Assembly: GCA_016783105.1 (NCBI GenBank)
Contig: JADHXF010000012.1
Coordinates: forward strand, 1-33,212
Source: Dehalococcoidales bacterium
GTDB lineage: Bacteria > Chloroflexota > Dehalococcoidia > Dehalococcoidales > RBG-16-60-22
Direction of reading: 5' to 3'
DNA length: 33,212 nucleotides
Shown: positions 24,283 through 32,994 of the stretch, in pieces
How the letters are laid out: each line of letters starts with the position of its first letter
Numbering within the stretch: position 1 is the stretch's first letter
Position numbers and translations under genes: made by a program
Notes under the pieces: model-generated
What the model was told of the DNA's origin: nothing
The model's input: the letters and a program-made list of their open reading frames with translations, nothing else
Databases searched by the model: none

Positions 24283-24502
24283 GAAATCGACCTCGTGATA
24301 AACTGTTCGTGCCAGACCTGAAGGGTGAGAATGGCCGGCGCAATCCTATATTGTATTCTTTCTGCGAAAGGTGGCCCTGCAGCACTTTCTGTACAGCGTC
24401 GGCATTAAAGAACCCGTCCCTCTTCAGGGAGGTAACAGAGAGATAATCTTCAATCATTGGTTTCAGATAACCTCGCAGCCATTTGGCAGCGATACCACAC
24501 AC
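24279..24502 (-). pseudogene. Asparagine synthase remnant with internal deletion and frameshift
   Basis: Starting at GTG 24502 the frame reads (M)CGIA, the invariant N-terminus of the glutamine amidotransferase class with the catalytic cysteine. It then goes straight into the C-terminal end of asparagine synthase B (KWLRGYLKPMIEDYLS, LKRDGFFNADAVQKVL, HLSQKEYN). Some 500 codons in between are missing. After YNIGLR a one-base shift moves the natural ending (AILTLQVWHEQFI) out of frame; in that frame the stop is TGA 24281-24279, overlapping the next ATG. An open frame from GTG 24511 to 24251 is the shifted reading. Non-functional. Confidence 0.7.
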
Positions 24503-24554
24503 TGCAATCACCTGTTACTTTCTATTTTTGTTGCTTACTTTTCTTTTATCCGGC

Positions 24555-25493
24555 TCAATATTTTAACATATACAAACGTGAAAACACATTTTTAACCAAC
24601 CAGAAGTGTCGTAAAGGATTAAAAGGAGAGCGATAACCACCCAGCAGGTCGGGAAGGTTCAGGAAGTAGGGCTGATAGTTGCTCTCCTGCCAGAGTTTCC
24701 CGGCTTCACTAACCGTAAGCGATTTTATCTGATACTGGGACAGGAAACTGAAGAATTCATTGCGCCGCTCGACCTCCCAATCTCTAAACCCGGCTCCGTC
24801 AGTTTCAATTGGTTTCCAGGAGTGGGTGGTTAAGTAAAGGATGACTGGTTCTGACATTTCCTCAGCCACGGCCGCCAGAACTTCCATACCCCGTTTCATC
24901 AATTCCAATTCGTAGCTTCTGTTTTCATGTATCGTTATACCGAGTCGGGTGCTGGTGATGGGAATCATCAATAAATTGGCGTTGCCTGCCTTGGTAATAT
25001 CACTATAACTCGGATTATAAGGTGAGTCTGGCATATCATACCATCGCACCGAACCCGCCACCGAGTTTTTCAAGGGCGAACAGTCATACGCTATGTTTAA
25101 CTCTTCGAGGACTTTAATCGTATTTTCGTTGCTGAAATACCAGCCTGCTTTAAAGGACGAGACGTTATATCCGTACTTTTACAGTCTGTTCACTGCTGCT
25201 GTTATTTCTGATTTGCGTGCGGCATAGTCCGCTCTCTTGATGTGGACGTGAACCGAAACCTCCTGCCCATGTTTGCTCACCTGCTCATAAACCTCAGGGT
25301 AACGAAGCAGGATACTCTGTTCCGAGTCGCTCTGCTCCTGAATGTGAAAGGTAGCTCTGATGTTATATCTGGCAAAGAACTCCAGCAAGTGAGGAACACC
25401 TTCGGTCAGACCGGGATCGCCTGAGTACCTTGGCTTTCCCGAAAAGCGAACATGATCGAATTCGGTGTCGACATCAGTTACCAACCAGAGCAT
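24555..25493 (-). pseudogene. Polysaccharide deacetylase-family gene interrupted by one in-frame stop
   Basis: One continuous frame of about 312 codons from ATG 25493 to the stop at 24555, broken only by TAA at 25181-25179. Upstream part: TDVDTEFDHV (metal-binding aspartates of the NodB fold), ATFHIQEQS, VSVHVHIKR. Downstream, still in the same frame: YGYNVSSFKAGWYF, IAYDCSPLKNSV and YLTTHSWKP, the later deacetylase motifs. Nothing else is disrupted, so this is a single nonsense change. A second start (25073) could give a fragment only. The ATG overlaps the end of the upstream glycosyltransferase by 20 bases. Normal role: removing N- or O-acetyl groups from a surface glycan. Confidence 0.8.
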
Positions 25494-26658
25494 TATCCTT
25501 ATCCTGATGATATTTAATCATTGTTTCCCAAGTAGTGATTAACTTTTTCACATTTTCTTCAAAATCAAACAGGGTCAAGGCCCGCTGGTAGCCCTTGAGT
25601 CCCATCTTTCGAGCTATTTGCGGGCTTTCAAGTAGTTTTTGAATTCTATCTGCCATTTGTTCCGAATTAGCAATCTCTACAATATATCCTGTTTCATTAT
25701 CAACTATCGCCTCTCTAGCACCACCTACGTCGGTGGCGACTATTGGTTTCGCGGACAACATGGCTTCCATCAGGATGCGGGAAAATCCTTCACTCCATGA
25801 AGGTAGAACGACGAGGTCGCAGGCCGCGTAGTAAGCCGGGAGTTCACCATAAGGAATGATTCCCATGAACTTAATATTTGGCGAAATTCCCAACTCCCGA
25901 CACAGCTTCTCAAGATTGCTTTTTTCTGGCCCACTACCGATGATAACGAATAAAGTTCGAGGACAAGCAACAAGTACCAGCTTTGCTGCTCTTAACAGAT
26001 TCGGTATATTCTTGACTTTCTCCAGTGCCCCAACGAAGAGAACTATTCTATCGTACTCTTCCCCCTTCAGACTGGACATTACTGCCTCTCCGTCGGCACC
26101 AGTAAACTGGTCGATGCTCTCCTGGCTCGGAAGTGCCGGTATCACGACGACCTTTTCCGGCTTTAGCTGGAGTTTCTCAATCAGAGTTATTCGACTTTGA
26201 GTTGCGTCTGTTCTGACCAAATCGGCCCGACGAAGTGTCCAGCGCATAGTCAACGCGTACCACCGATTAAGCCACCTCTGCCGCAACCACCAGTTATTGA
26301 ATATCTCTAGACCAAAGGCGTTTATTTGCAGACAACACCCGAACTTTCTCCGTAACAGAACACCCAGAAAGCCAAGAAGTGCGTCCTGAGTAACCACGAT
26401 GTCTACTTTACTTCGCTGGCATATCTTCCTCGCTTTTAAATATGCCCTGAGCCATGAAAGCACTTTCGGCCCGTGACTGGGATATATGGTCAGTTTCTCA
26501 CTTACCTTTATCTCACCCTGTTGCGTTTTCGACGGTGCCGGCACCACAATATCCAGCTTCTCCAGGTACTCCGAGTAACGTTTGTGTCGAAGCAAGGTGT
26601 CGCCAACCTGTTCCCCTTCGATAAGCGTCCTGTCATAACTGAACATGAGGATATGCAT
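25474..26658 (-). CDS. Glycosyltransferase family 4 protein
   Basis: 394-residue GT-B enzyme. N-terminal MHILMFSYDRTLIEG, C-terminal domain with VLFVGALEKVKNIPNLLRAA, IIGSGPEKSNLEKLC, IKFMGIIPYGELPAYYAACD and the EX7E motif in PSWSEGFSRILMEAM. Retaining transfer of a sugar from a nucleotide donor to a glycan lipid is the expected reaction. It starts four bases after the next gene upstream (26663) and its end overlaps the broken deacetylase by 20 bases, so it sits in the middle of a compact operon. Confidence 0.9.
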   Translation of the reverse strand: MHILMFSYDRTLIEGEQVGDTLLRHKRYSEYLEKLDIVVPAPSKTQQGEIKVSEKLTIYPSHGPKVLSWLRAYLKARKICQRSKVDIVVTQDALLGFLGVLLRRKFGCCLQINAFGLEIFNNWWLRQRWLNRWYALTMRWTLRRADLVRTDATQSRITLIEKLQLKPEKVVVIPALPSQESIDQFTGADGEAVMSSLKGEEYDRIVLFVGALEKVKNIPNLLRAAKLVLVACPRTLFVIIGSGPEKSNLEKLCRELGISPNIKFMGIIPYGELPAYYAACDLVVLPSWSEGFSRILMEAMLSAKPIVATDVGGAREAIVDNETGYIVEIANSEQMADRIQKLLESPQIARKMGLKGYQRALTLFDFEENVKKLITTWETMIKYHQDKDNALVGN

Positions 26659-26662
26659 TAGA

Positions 26663-27814
26663 TTATCCTGCCACCATATTCAGAATTTGTTCCAGCTGGC
26701 CCAGTGTGCTGTCCCAGGTGAATTTCCTTTTGACCGTCTCGTAAGCCTCGGCTACCATTTCTTTTTTTATTGCCTCGTTCCCGAGGATGAAAAGCAATTT
26801 TCCTGACAGCTGCGATGTATTTCCCGGCTCAATGGTTATCCCGTTCTGGCCGTCCTCAATGACCTCAATCGTGCCTTCAAGGCCGGTGGCAATGACCGGG
26901 CATTGATACGCCATTGCCTCTATCACGGTGTGAGGCAACCCTTCGTAGCGTGAGTTTAGAATAAACACATCCGCTCTTTTTAAGAGCGCCAGGGTTTCTT
27001 CGTGGTTTAATCTCCCAGTAAAGACGACTTTTTGCTCCATCCCCATATCATGACAGAGCTTCTTCAAGTTTTCATATTCCGGACCATCTCCAACGACCAC
27101 CAGTTTAAAATCAGGATATTTTTGGCTTACAGCAGGCACTACTGATATCAGCTCATCAATACCTTTCCACAGGACCAAACGACCAATGGTTATCGCCATC
27201 GGCTGGCCGTATTTTTCTCCGGTAACTTTGACCTCGGTTAATGCAACGGCATTATAGATAACCTCAATTTTTACGTCGGGTACCTGATAGAACTTAACCA
27301 GAAGTTTCTTAAGGTAATGCGAAGGTGTAATCACCTTATGGACGTTATGAAAAACGAACTTCTGTATGCGCATTATCAATTTGATATGCAGACCACCTTC
27401 AGGCTGACTTAAAAAATCTTCTAGGTATCTTTTCGTTTCCCCATTATTAACCGCCTGTTCCCAGGCAACATCGCCAACGAATTTAACCACTATCGGCTTT
27501 CCCGTAAGTTTTCCGACAATGAGGGAGCAGAAGCCAACCACGACTGCGCCCTGTGCGTAGATCAGGTCCATACCCCTGGCAGCCCGCAAGATAGTGAAAA
27601 ACAATCGTAATTGCCTTCTCAGAGTGCCGAGCACCCTGTAATTCAGCCGTACCGGAATAACCTTAACACCTTGGACTTTGGGTTTTGTGTCGGCAAAAGT
27701 CACCACGCGTATATCATGGCCTCTTTCCAAAAGTCGCCTGGATATTTCACAGGTATAAGTGGCCGGACCGCCTATCTCGGGAGGGAATATCGGCGTGGTC
27801 AATAATATCTTCAT
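26663..27814 (-). CDS. Glycosyltransferase family 4 protein
   Basis: 383-residue GT-B enzyme. The N-terminus (ILLTTPIFPPEIGGPATYTC) is the usual glycine-rich acceptor side loop; the C-terminal domain has ITIGRLVLWKGIDELISVV, VVVGDGPEYENLKKL, VVFTGRLNHEETLALL and the EX7E motif in NSRYEGLPHTVIEAM. The ATG overlaps the stop of the gene at 27811 by four bases. Specificity cannot be read. Three intact GT4 genes in a row suggest a repeat unit of at least three sugars. Confidence 0.9.
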   Translation of the reverse strand: MKILLTTPIFPPEIGGPATYTCEISRRLLERGHDIRVVTFADTKPKVQGVKVIPVRLNYRVLGTLRRQLRLFFTILRAARGMDLIYAQGAVVVGFCSLIVGKLTGKPIVVKFVGDVAWEQAVNNGETKRYLEDFLSQPEGGLHIKLIMRIQKFVFHNVHKVITPSHYLKKLLVKFYQVPDVKIEVIYNAVALTEVKVTGEKYGQPMAITIGRLVLWKGIDELISVVPAVSQKYPDFKLVVVGDGPEYENLKKLCHDMGMEQKVVFTGRLNHEETLALLKRADVFILNSRYEGLPHTVIEAMAYQCPVIATGLEGTIEVIEDGQNGITIEPGNTSQLSGKLLFILGNEAIKKEMVAEAYETVKRKFTWDSTLGQLEQILNMVAG

Positions 27815-28983
27815 TGCCCGCCTGCGCCCATTACTTCTGCATATACGTTTTCCATCTGGCTCAGCACCACTTCCCAGGTAAATTTTTCCCTCACTGTTTT
27901 CAACCCTTCCTCAGCAATGGTGCGGCTCAGATTCTTATCCTGAAGCACTCTCTTCAAAGCCCTGGTTAACGCCTCAGTATCTTCTGGAGGCACCAGGAGT
28001 CCGTTCTTCCCGTCCGTAATTATATCGGTGATACCGCCAACCCTTGTGCCTATGGTCGGGATTTTACAGGCCATAGACTCAATAAAGGAAATGCCAAAAC
28101 CCTCGTTGATTGAGGGCCGACAGAATATGTCAGCCATATTTAGATACTCAGGCAATTTACTGTGCTCCAAATAGCCAAGCAAAAACACTCTATCAGCAAG
28201 ATTCAGACTGCCTATGAGAGCTTGCAGGGACTTTTTCTGCTCGCCATCCCCGATAATAATCAATTTTAATCTTGGCACCTTGCCAACAGCCCGAATCAGA
28301 TAGTCCAGGCCGTTTTTGGGGGTTAATCGGGACGAGCTTACCACGATTTTTTCATCGATCCTATACCCCAGTTTTCTCCTCATCTGATTTTTATCCTGAG
28401 GGTGAAAAAGATGAATATCAACTCCGTTGGGCACTATCATTATCTTTTTTGCCCCGATTTTCTGCGCCACACTGGCAATATGACTGCTTACCGAGTGCAC
28501 CAAATCCGCTTTTTTCAACGACCAACCGATGAATGGCATTTCCATAAGCCGAATCAATAAATTTGACTCCCTATATTCGCCAATATCTCCCCCCTGGAGC
28601 GTGATTATCAATTTCTTATTCTTCTTGATAGCTGCCCCGCAGACCATTGCCGGAAAGATATGACTGTGGATAACATCATAGTTGTGCTCCCGGTCAAGTT
28701 GTATCGTTTTGGTGGTCATGCGCAATACACACGATAAAACATCAATATATTTCAGATTCGGTGTTTTTACCCTGTATACGTTTACTCCGTTGATAGTCTC
28801 AAATTCACGATTCCAGTTTTCCGTGTAGACATCTGGTTTGCTCCAGAGTCCGGTAACTACATCAACCTGATTGCCTTTGGCAACGAGATATTCCGCCAGT
28901 TTCTGCATGAATATCTCCGCACCACCTATCCAGGGGAAATAAGCCCCTTGCTGCATGAGTATCTTCATCGTCTTAGCCGCCAT
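27811..28983 (-). CDS. Glycosyltransferase family 4 protein
   Basis: 390-residue GT-B enzyme. ILMQQGAYFPWIGGAEIFMQKLAEYL at the N-terminus, VPNGVDIHLFHP at the domain border, VVSSSRLTPKNGLDYLIRAV, LIIIGDGEQKKSL and EX7E in PSINEGFGISFIESM. The ATG at 28983 has only a poor ribosome site (GGAAG directly before it); a second in-frame ATG at 28968 would trim five residues and start at the conserved MKIL. Lies 12 bases after the methyltransferase gene. Confidence 0.9.
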   Translation of the reverse strand: MAAKTMKILMQQGAYFPWIGGAEIFMQKLAEYLVAKGNQVDVVTGLWSKPDVYTENWNREFETINGVNVYRVKTPNLKYIDVLSCVLRMTTKTIQLDREHNYDVIHSHIFPAMVCGAAIKKNKKLIITLQGGDIGEYRESNLLIRLMEMPFIGWSLKKADLVHSVSSHIASVAQKIGAKKIMIVPNGVDIHLFHPQDKNQMRRKLGYRIDEKIVVSSSRLTPKNGLDYLIRAVGKVPRLKLIIIGDGEQKKSLQALIGSLNLADRVFLLGYLEHSKLPEYLNMADIFCRPSINEGFGISFIESMACKIPTIGTRVGGITDIITDGKNGLLVPPEDTEALTRALKRVLQDKNLSRTIAEEGLKTVREKFTWEVVLSQMENVYAEVMGAGGQ

Positions 28984-28995
28984 CTTCCAGCAAAT

Positions 28996-29763
28996 TCATT
29001 TTGTCCTTTTGGAAGTCTTTTCTCCTGCATTCTTTAGCTCGACCAGTATCGTTCTTGCCAGCAAAGGGCTCAAAATTTTGCCCAAAGTTCTCTCAAATAA
29101 CAACCGGAGGTTTTTACCACCAAGAGGTGGCGAGTTATTCATCCTCCAACTCTTCTCAATGCTCAGCCCCAGCTTGCGTTCAAACCTTTCCGCTAAACCC
29201 AGTTTACCATAATGGAAATACTTGGTTCTTTCCCCTTTACGCTGTTTCTGGCATGCCTTTTTGTATCTGAAGTAACTTTTCAGCGAGCGGAGAGGCTGGT
29301 AGAGATTGGGCATCCGTGTGAAATCTATGAACAAGAGTCCCCGGTTAGTTACGACCCGGCTTACTTCCTCCGGAGCGCCTGGGTAAGCAGCGGCGCTCTC
29401 GCTGCCGGTACTCACCGCCACATCAAAAACACCTTCTCGAAAAGGTAAATTGTAAACACTGGCTCTTACCAAACTCACCTGGCCTTCAAGCCTCTTCTCT
29501 TCTATTAATCTTCTGCTGGTTTGAAGTGCTTCTTCAATGATATCTAACGCCACAATATGTAAACCTGTTTTTTCAGCTAGCAGGACAGCCAATTGCCCCT
29601 GTCCGCAGTCGACGTCAAGTAAGAGAGGTTTTTCCTTTTCTGAGAAATAACGCTTTATCCTCTCAGCTATTTTTTCTGCGGCGCATACAAGGTAGACGTT
29701 GAGGGTTAAAGAGGGGTGAAATGCCCTCCAGTAATGTCTCCATTTTTCCACATCAGTCTTCAT
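28996..29763 (-). CDS. Class I SAM-dependent methyltransferase
   Basis: 255 residues. Motif I is LLLDVDCGQGQLAVLLAE (D and G pattern of the SAM loop), followed by VALDII (acidic residue for the ribose) and ASVYNLPFREGVFDVAVSTG as the acidic and core motifs of the methyltransferase-11 type. The C-terminal third is basic (about 170-255: FRYKKACQKQRKGERTKYF) and may contact the membrane or glycan lipid. In a glycosyltransferase operon it is likely to O-methylate a sugar. Starts five bases after the aminotransferase stop. Confidence 0.85.
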   Translation of the reverse strand: MKTDVEKWRHYWRAFHPSLTLNVYLVCAAEKIAERIKRYFSEKEKPLLLDVDCGQGQLAVLLAEKTGLHIVALDIIEEALQTSRRLIEEKRLEGQVSLVRASVYNLPFREGVFDVAVSTGSESAAAYPGAPEEVSRVVTNRGLLFIDFTRMPNLYQPLRSLKSYFRYKKACQKQRKGERTKYFHYGKLGLAERFERKLGLSIEKSWRMNNSPPLGGKNLRLLFERTLGKILSPLLARTILVELKNAGEKTSKRTK

Positions 29764-29768
29764 CTACA

Positions 29769-30947
29769 TCAGACGAGTTTCTGTATAGTTCGTTCTATGA
29801 CGCCAAATAGATAGTCGGCATCACTTTCACGGTAATCGGCTTTTATCGGCAGATTTATCACTGATTTTGCCAGGAGTCGGGCACTTGGGTAATCATTTTG
29901 CAGATAGTCCTGAAACATATTTATGGCTACTGGAGAGTCGTGCCACAGTCGGTCGCCGAAAACTCCTTGCCGTCTGAGCCCAATCAAAAGTGCGTCGCGA
30001 ATGTGGGCGATTTCAGGCAGCAGTCTGACGCTGAAATTGAACCAGGAAGGTTTCTTGACAGCATCAACTTGCTGAGGTACAAGATATCTGCTTTCACTGG
30101 CTCTTTCATGGTAGTGCCTGGCAATGATTCGCCTTCTTTCCACTGCATCTTTAAGGGAGGGAAGGAGAATTGCGAAAAGCGACAAAGCAAATTGAGACGG
30201 CCGTCGTGATGTTAAGTTTTCCTGGAGTTCGTTTAATGCCCCGGGTAGTCCTTTGCGCTGACGCACTGCTTTAATTAAATAATCATGGGGGCCTGAAGTT
30301 ATCCAGAGCAACCGGGTGAGGTTGCCGAGGCTTATGGCACCGCTTACAGGTTCATCCACTTTAAAATCTGACAGCAGTAGAGCGCCATTGAGGTTTGGTA
30401 TTTGCTTGTACATGCTGAGTAAAGTGACATCCCCCAGTCTGCCTACATATTCCCCCTTATAGGTGGAAAACAAAGCCTGAGCAATATCCTCAATCAGATA
30501 AGTATCACTGCCCTTCAGTTTTCTCCGTATTTTATCCATATCAGCCGGTACGCCAAAAGTATGGTTCAGGAACAAAGCATCAGCCTTCATCAGGTCTTCC
30601 GGTGATATGAAGTCGATATCTAGGTTAAAATCATCAAGATTAACGTCCGCAAAACGAGGTTTTACTCCGGCTTTAATCGCGGCTATGACAACCGTCGGGC
30701 AAACGAAGCCAGGGAAGATGACCTCTTTACCGGCAAATTTCTCTCGAAATAAAGTGTATAAGGCATTACGTCCATAATTGAAATAAGCGACGTTTTTCCC
30801 TTCCGCCACAATTCCGGAATCTGAGAGATACTGGTTGATTGATAAACGGGTCCGCCCCCTGCTACAGTCAGCGATGGCTGTGCAAAGAGTCCCTATGGAA
30901 ATCCTGTCAATAACATCGTAGCTCACACGAGCACGCATCTTACTCAA
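29769..30947 (-). CDS. DegT/DnrJ/EryC1-family PLP aminotransferase
   Basis: 392-residue sugar aminotransferase-type protein: converts a keto-NDP-sugar into an amino sugar using glutamate. AYFNYGRNALYTLF, EVIFPGFVCPTVVIAAI, ADVNLDDFNLD, LIEDIAQALFS (PLP-binding aspartate) and GDVTLLSMYKQIPNLNGA, with the Schiff-base lysine at K181. The lysine is intact here. Length is normal. Start ATG 30947 overlaps the deacetylase stop by eight bases. No 4,6-dehydratase is complete in the window, but the end of one lies at the right edge and could supply its substrate. Confidence 0.87.
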   Translation of the reverse strand: MSKMRARVSYDVIDRISIGTLCTAIADCSRGRTRLSINQYLSDSGIVAEGKNVAYFNYGRNALYTLFREKFAGKEVIFPGFVCPTVVIAAIKAGVKPRFADVNLDDFNLDIDFISPEDLMKADALFLNHTFGVPADMDKIRRKLKGSDTYLIEDIAQALFSTYKGEYVGRLGDVTLLSMYKQIPNLNGALLLSDFKVDEPVSGAISLGNLTRLLWITSGPHDYLIKAVRQRKGLPGALNELQENLTSRRPSQFALSLFAILLPSLKDAVERRRIIARHYHERASESRYLVPQQVDAVKKPSWFNFSVRLLPEIAHIRDALLIGLRRQGVFGDRLWHDSPVAINMFQDYLQNDYPSARLLAKSVINLPIKADYRESDADYLFGVIERTIQKLV

Positions 30948-31911
30948 TACTCAATGTTCCAGTCAGTTCTTTCATTTTGATATATTTTAAAGGGTATCTT
31001 TCCCCGAGCAGTAAAAATTTATCGCGTAATAACTCGTAATTATGGCTGGAGCAGTAACCATATTTACCTTTGTTAGCCCATTCCTTGAATTCCCAGGGAT
31101 GAGCTAAAAAGACAAGGTATGGATTAACGCCTGCATTTACCTGAAATTTTAGAACTTCATCAACATAGTCCAGGAAATGGTTATTATCTGAAGTTGTTAG
31201 CCAGGTCATATTGAATACTTCGTAAGAAGTATACGGTATGAAATACTTCATTTTTGAGCGGGGGCCCGGGTTAGCTGTAATGGGAATGCTCAATAGTCTG
31301 CTGGTTGACCCCAAAGGTGTGGTCGGTACCGGTGGTATGCCATAGTAAGAGGAAGCTGACGAGTCTATTGTAAAACCATTCTCCTCCAGAAGCCTTAAGG
31401 TATCCATGTCAACTACCAGGTCGGGTGCTCTGAAGGAAGTTGGCGGAGCTAAACTATTATCGGAAAAAAAATTCAGGCTTTGCCTCAGGAGTTCCTGTTT
31501 GGATTGAAGGGAAATAGGGTCATGGGATAGAAACCATTTTACTTTCCCCCATAGCTCGTGAGCATAGCCATGCAAACCGATTTCATGCTCAACTTGCAGC
31601 TCCCGAAGCTGATTAGTCAGTCCCGCCACCAAGTCGCCCTGAACAAAGAGGGTAAAAACGGCGTGCAGTTCTTTGGCCAATGCGGGCAGCTTTTGTAAAA
31701 AGGGTTCAGTGGCTTCCGACGTTATTTCACTGGCTGATGAACCAAAATCGCTTTCAATATCAAAAGTCAAAGCTGTCAATACCGGCGTCTTAGCAGAAAA
31801 ATCTATTTTTGATAGCTTTTTGCGTCGTAACTGCCTTAATTTTACACAGGGGAGATACTGGGGCATCCGTGGGTCAAGGAAAAAGTCAATCAGGCGCATT
31901 AAAGATATCAT
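30940..31911 (-). CDS. Polysaccharide deacetylase-family protein
   Basis: 323 residues of the NodB-type carbohydrate esterase fold. LTFDIESDFG supplies the catalytic aspartate and metal ligand region, EIGLHGYAHELWG the metal-binding HxxxH, SFRAPDL the later arginine/proline motif and DSSASSYYGIPP the loop that follows. It lacks a secretion signal, as in cytoplasmic or membrane-associated members of exopolysaccharide loci. It is intact, unlike the relative at 24555. ATG overlaps the FemAB stop (ATGA). Probably N-deacetylates an amino sugar of the glycan. Confidence 0.85.
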   Translation of the reverse strand: MISLMRLIDFFLDPRMPQYLPCVKLRQLRRKKLSKIDFSAKTPVLTALTFDIESDFGSSASEITSEATEPFLQKLPALAKELHAVFTLFVQGDLVAGLTNQLRELQVEHEIGLHGYAHELWGKVKWFLSHDPISLQSKQELLRQSLNFFSDNSLAPPTSFRAPDLVVDMDTLRLLEENGFTIDSSASSYYGIPPVPTTPLGSTSRLLSIPITANPGPRSKMKYFIPYTSYEVFNMTWLTTSDNNHFLDYVDEVLKFQVNAGVNPYLVFLAHPWEFKEWANKGKYGYCSSHNYELLRDKFLLLGERYPLKYIKMKELTGTLSIE

Positions 31912-32978
31912 ATACCAAACCCTGCCTTCTGCACCTTGCTCCTGAGAGCAGGTGGAAGCCTTTTCTGAATGAGCCTCCCCAGTTTCAACGTCGCTTCCCT
32001 GACCAGGAACCGGCTTCGTTTAAATGGTAAGCAGACCACGTAATCCTGATTAAAACTAGCCCCGAATTTGCTCTTCTGCGAATAATTTGCGGACTTTGGG
32101 TCAGCCGGGGTTCCCCCAAAACTCACCGTTTTAAAACCATTTGCCTCGCACCACTTGAGTAATCCCCAGCACAGGTAAAAGTAGGTCCGGTATTGCGTTT
32201 CCACATTCCTGTCCAGGCCAATGAAAGTTTGATAGGCAGTTTTTCTGGGTCGATAGAGGAAAAACCCCTCCCCACCGATACACCTGCCGTTACCCACCGT
32301 CAATATGATATTGAAGTGCTCGGGATGCAGTTCGTCCCAGAGCTTGCGGAAGAAGGAATAAGGATGAACAGCACCGCCGATGTAATTCATATTACGATAG
32401 TATAGTTCATAAAAGGTATCGAGGTCCTTTATACTTTGCGCTTCAATGTTTCGAAACCCGTCCTTTTCAAAGCGACGGATATAGGTTCTCTGTCCGTCCT
32501 TCTGGGTAAATACCTCGTCCCAGATAAAATCGGATGGATATTGCTCCAAATTAAGATTCATCGAGCCACTGGCGGTATCCGTAGTCATGCCTCTGGTGTT
32601 GAAATGTCTGCCCATAGTTTCACTGGGACATCTGATTTTGGCATAGGTTATGTTTTTTCCACGACATACTTCTGGTAAATAATCGTTGAGTGCCTTGAGT
32701 ACCGCAGAGGTTTCGGGCTCTACGGTCAATGGGCCTCCGAAATCGGATTCGGGTAGCGAGTCCAGAATGCGAAACAGCCTGAGTTTACTGGTCACAGCGA
32801 AAGGGCAAACACCAGCCAGTTTACCTGCTTCATCTCTGATGGCCAGGTATTCGGCCTCCAGGGAGAAGGCTTCCTCAAGAATTTTTTTCCACTTAAGGGT
32901 ATGAAAAAAAGTCCCCCCTGAGGAATCGGCCACAAATCGCTCCCACTCTTCGTCATTGCTTAATCTCTCAACCAGCAT
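31908..32978 (-). CDS. FemAB/GNAT-type peptidyl or acyl transferase
   Basis: 356 residues with the double-GNAT fold of FemAB-related proteins. Signatures: GGTFFHTLKWKKILEEAF near the N-terminus, LAGVCPFAV, FGGPL, and the second domain with GGEGFFLYRPRKTAYQTFIGLD, LCWGLLKWCEANGFKTVSFGG and FGASFNQDYV. Classical Fem proteins add amino acids to peptidoglycan; those in exopolysaccharide clusters probably add an acyl or aminoacyl group to a glycan. Start ATG 32978. Stop overlaps the following deacetylase start, forming a pair often seen in exosortase-associated glycan loci. Confidence 0.85.
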   Translation of the reverse strand: MLVERLSNDEEWERFVADSSGGTFFHTLKWKKILEEAFSLEAEYLAIRDEAGKLAGVCPFAVTSKLRLFRILDSLPESDFGGPLTVEPETSAVLKALNDYLPEVCRGKNITYAKIRCPSETMGRHFNTRGMTTDTASGSMNLNLEQYPSDFIWDEVFTQKDGQRTYIRRFEKDGFRNIEAQSIKDLDTFYELYYRNMNYIGGAVHPYSFFRKLWDELHPEHFNIILTVGNGRCIGGEGFFLYRPRKTAYQTFIGLDRNVETQYRTYFYLCWGLLKWCEANGFKTVSFGGTPADPKSANYSQKSKFGASFNQDYVVCLPFKRSRFLVREATLKLGRLIQKRLPPALRSKVQKAGFGI

Positions 32979-32994
32979 CTATGAGCTCCAGCGG

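Noticed and set aside
24251..24511. Open frame of 86 codons taken as a small independent gene.
   Set aside because: Its residues are the two ends of asparagine synthase, and its last part is a frameshifted reading that overlaps the next glycosyltransferase.
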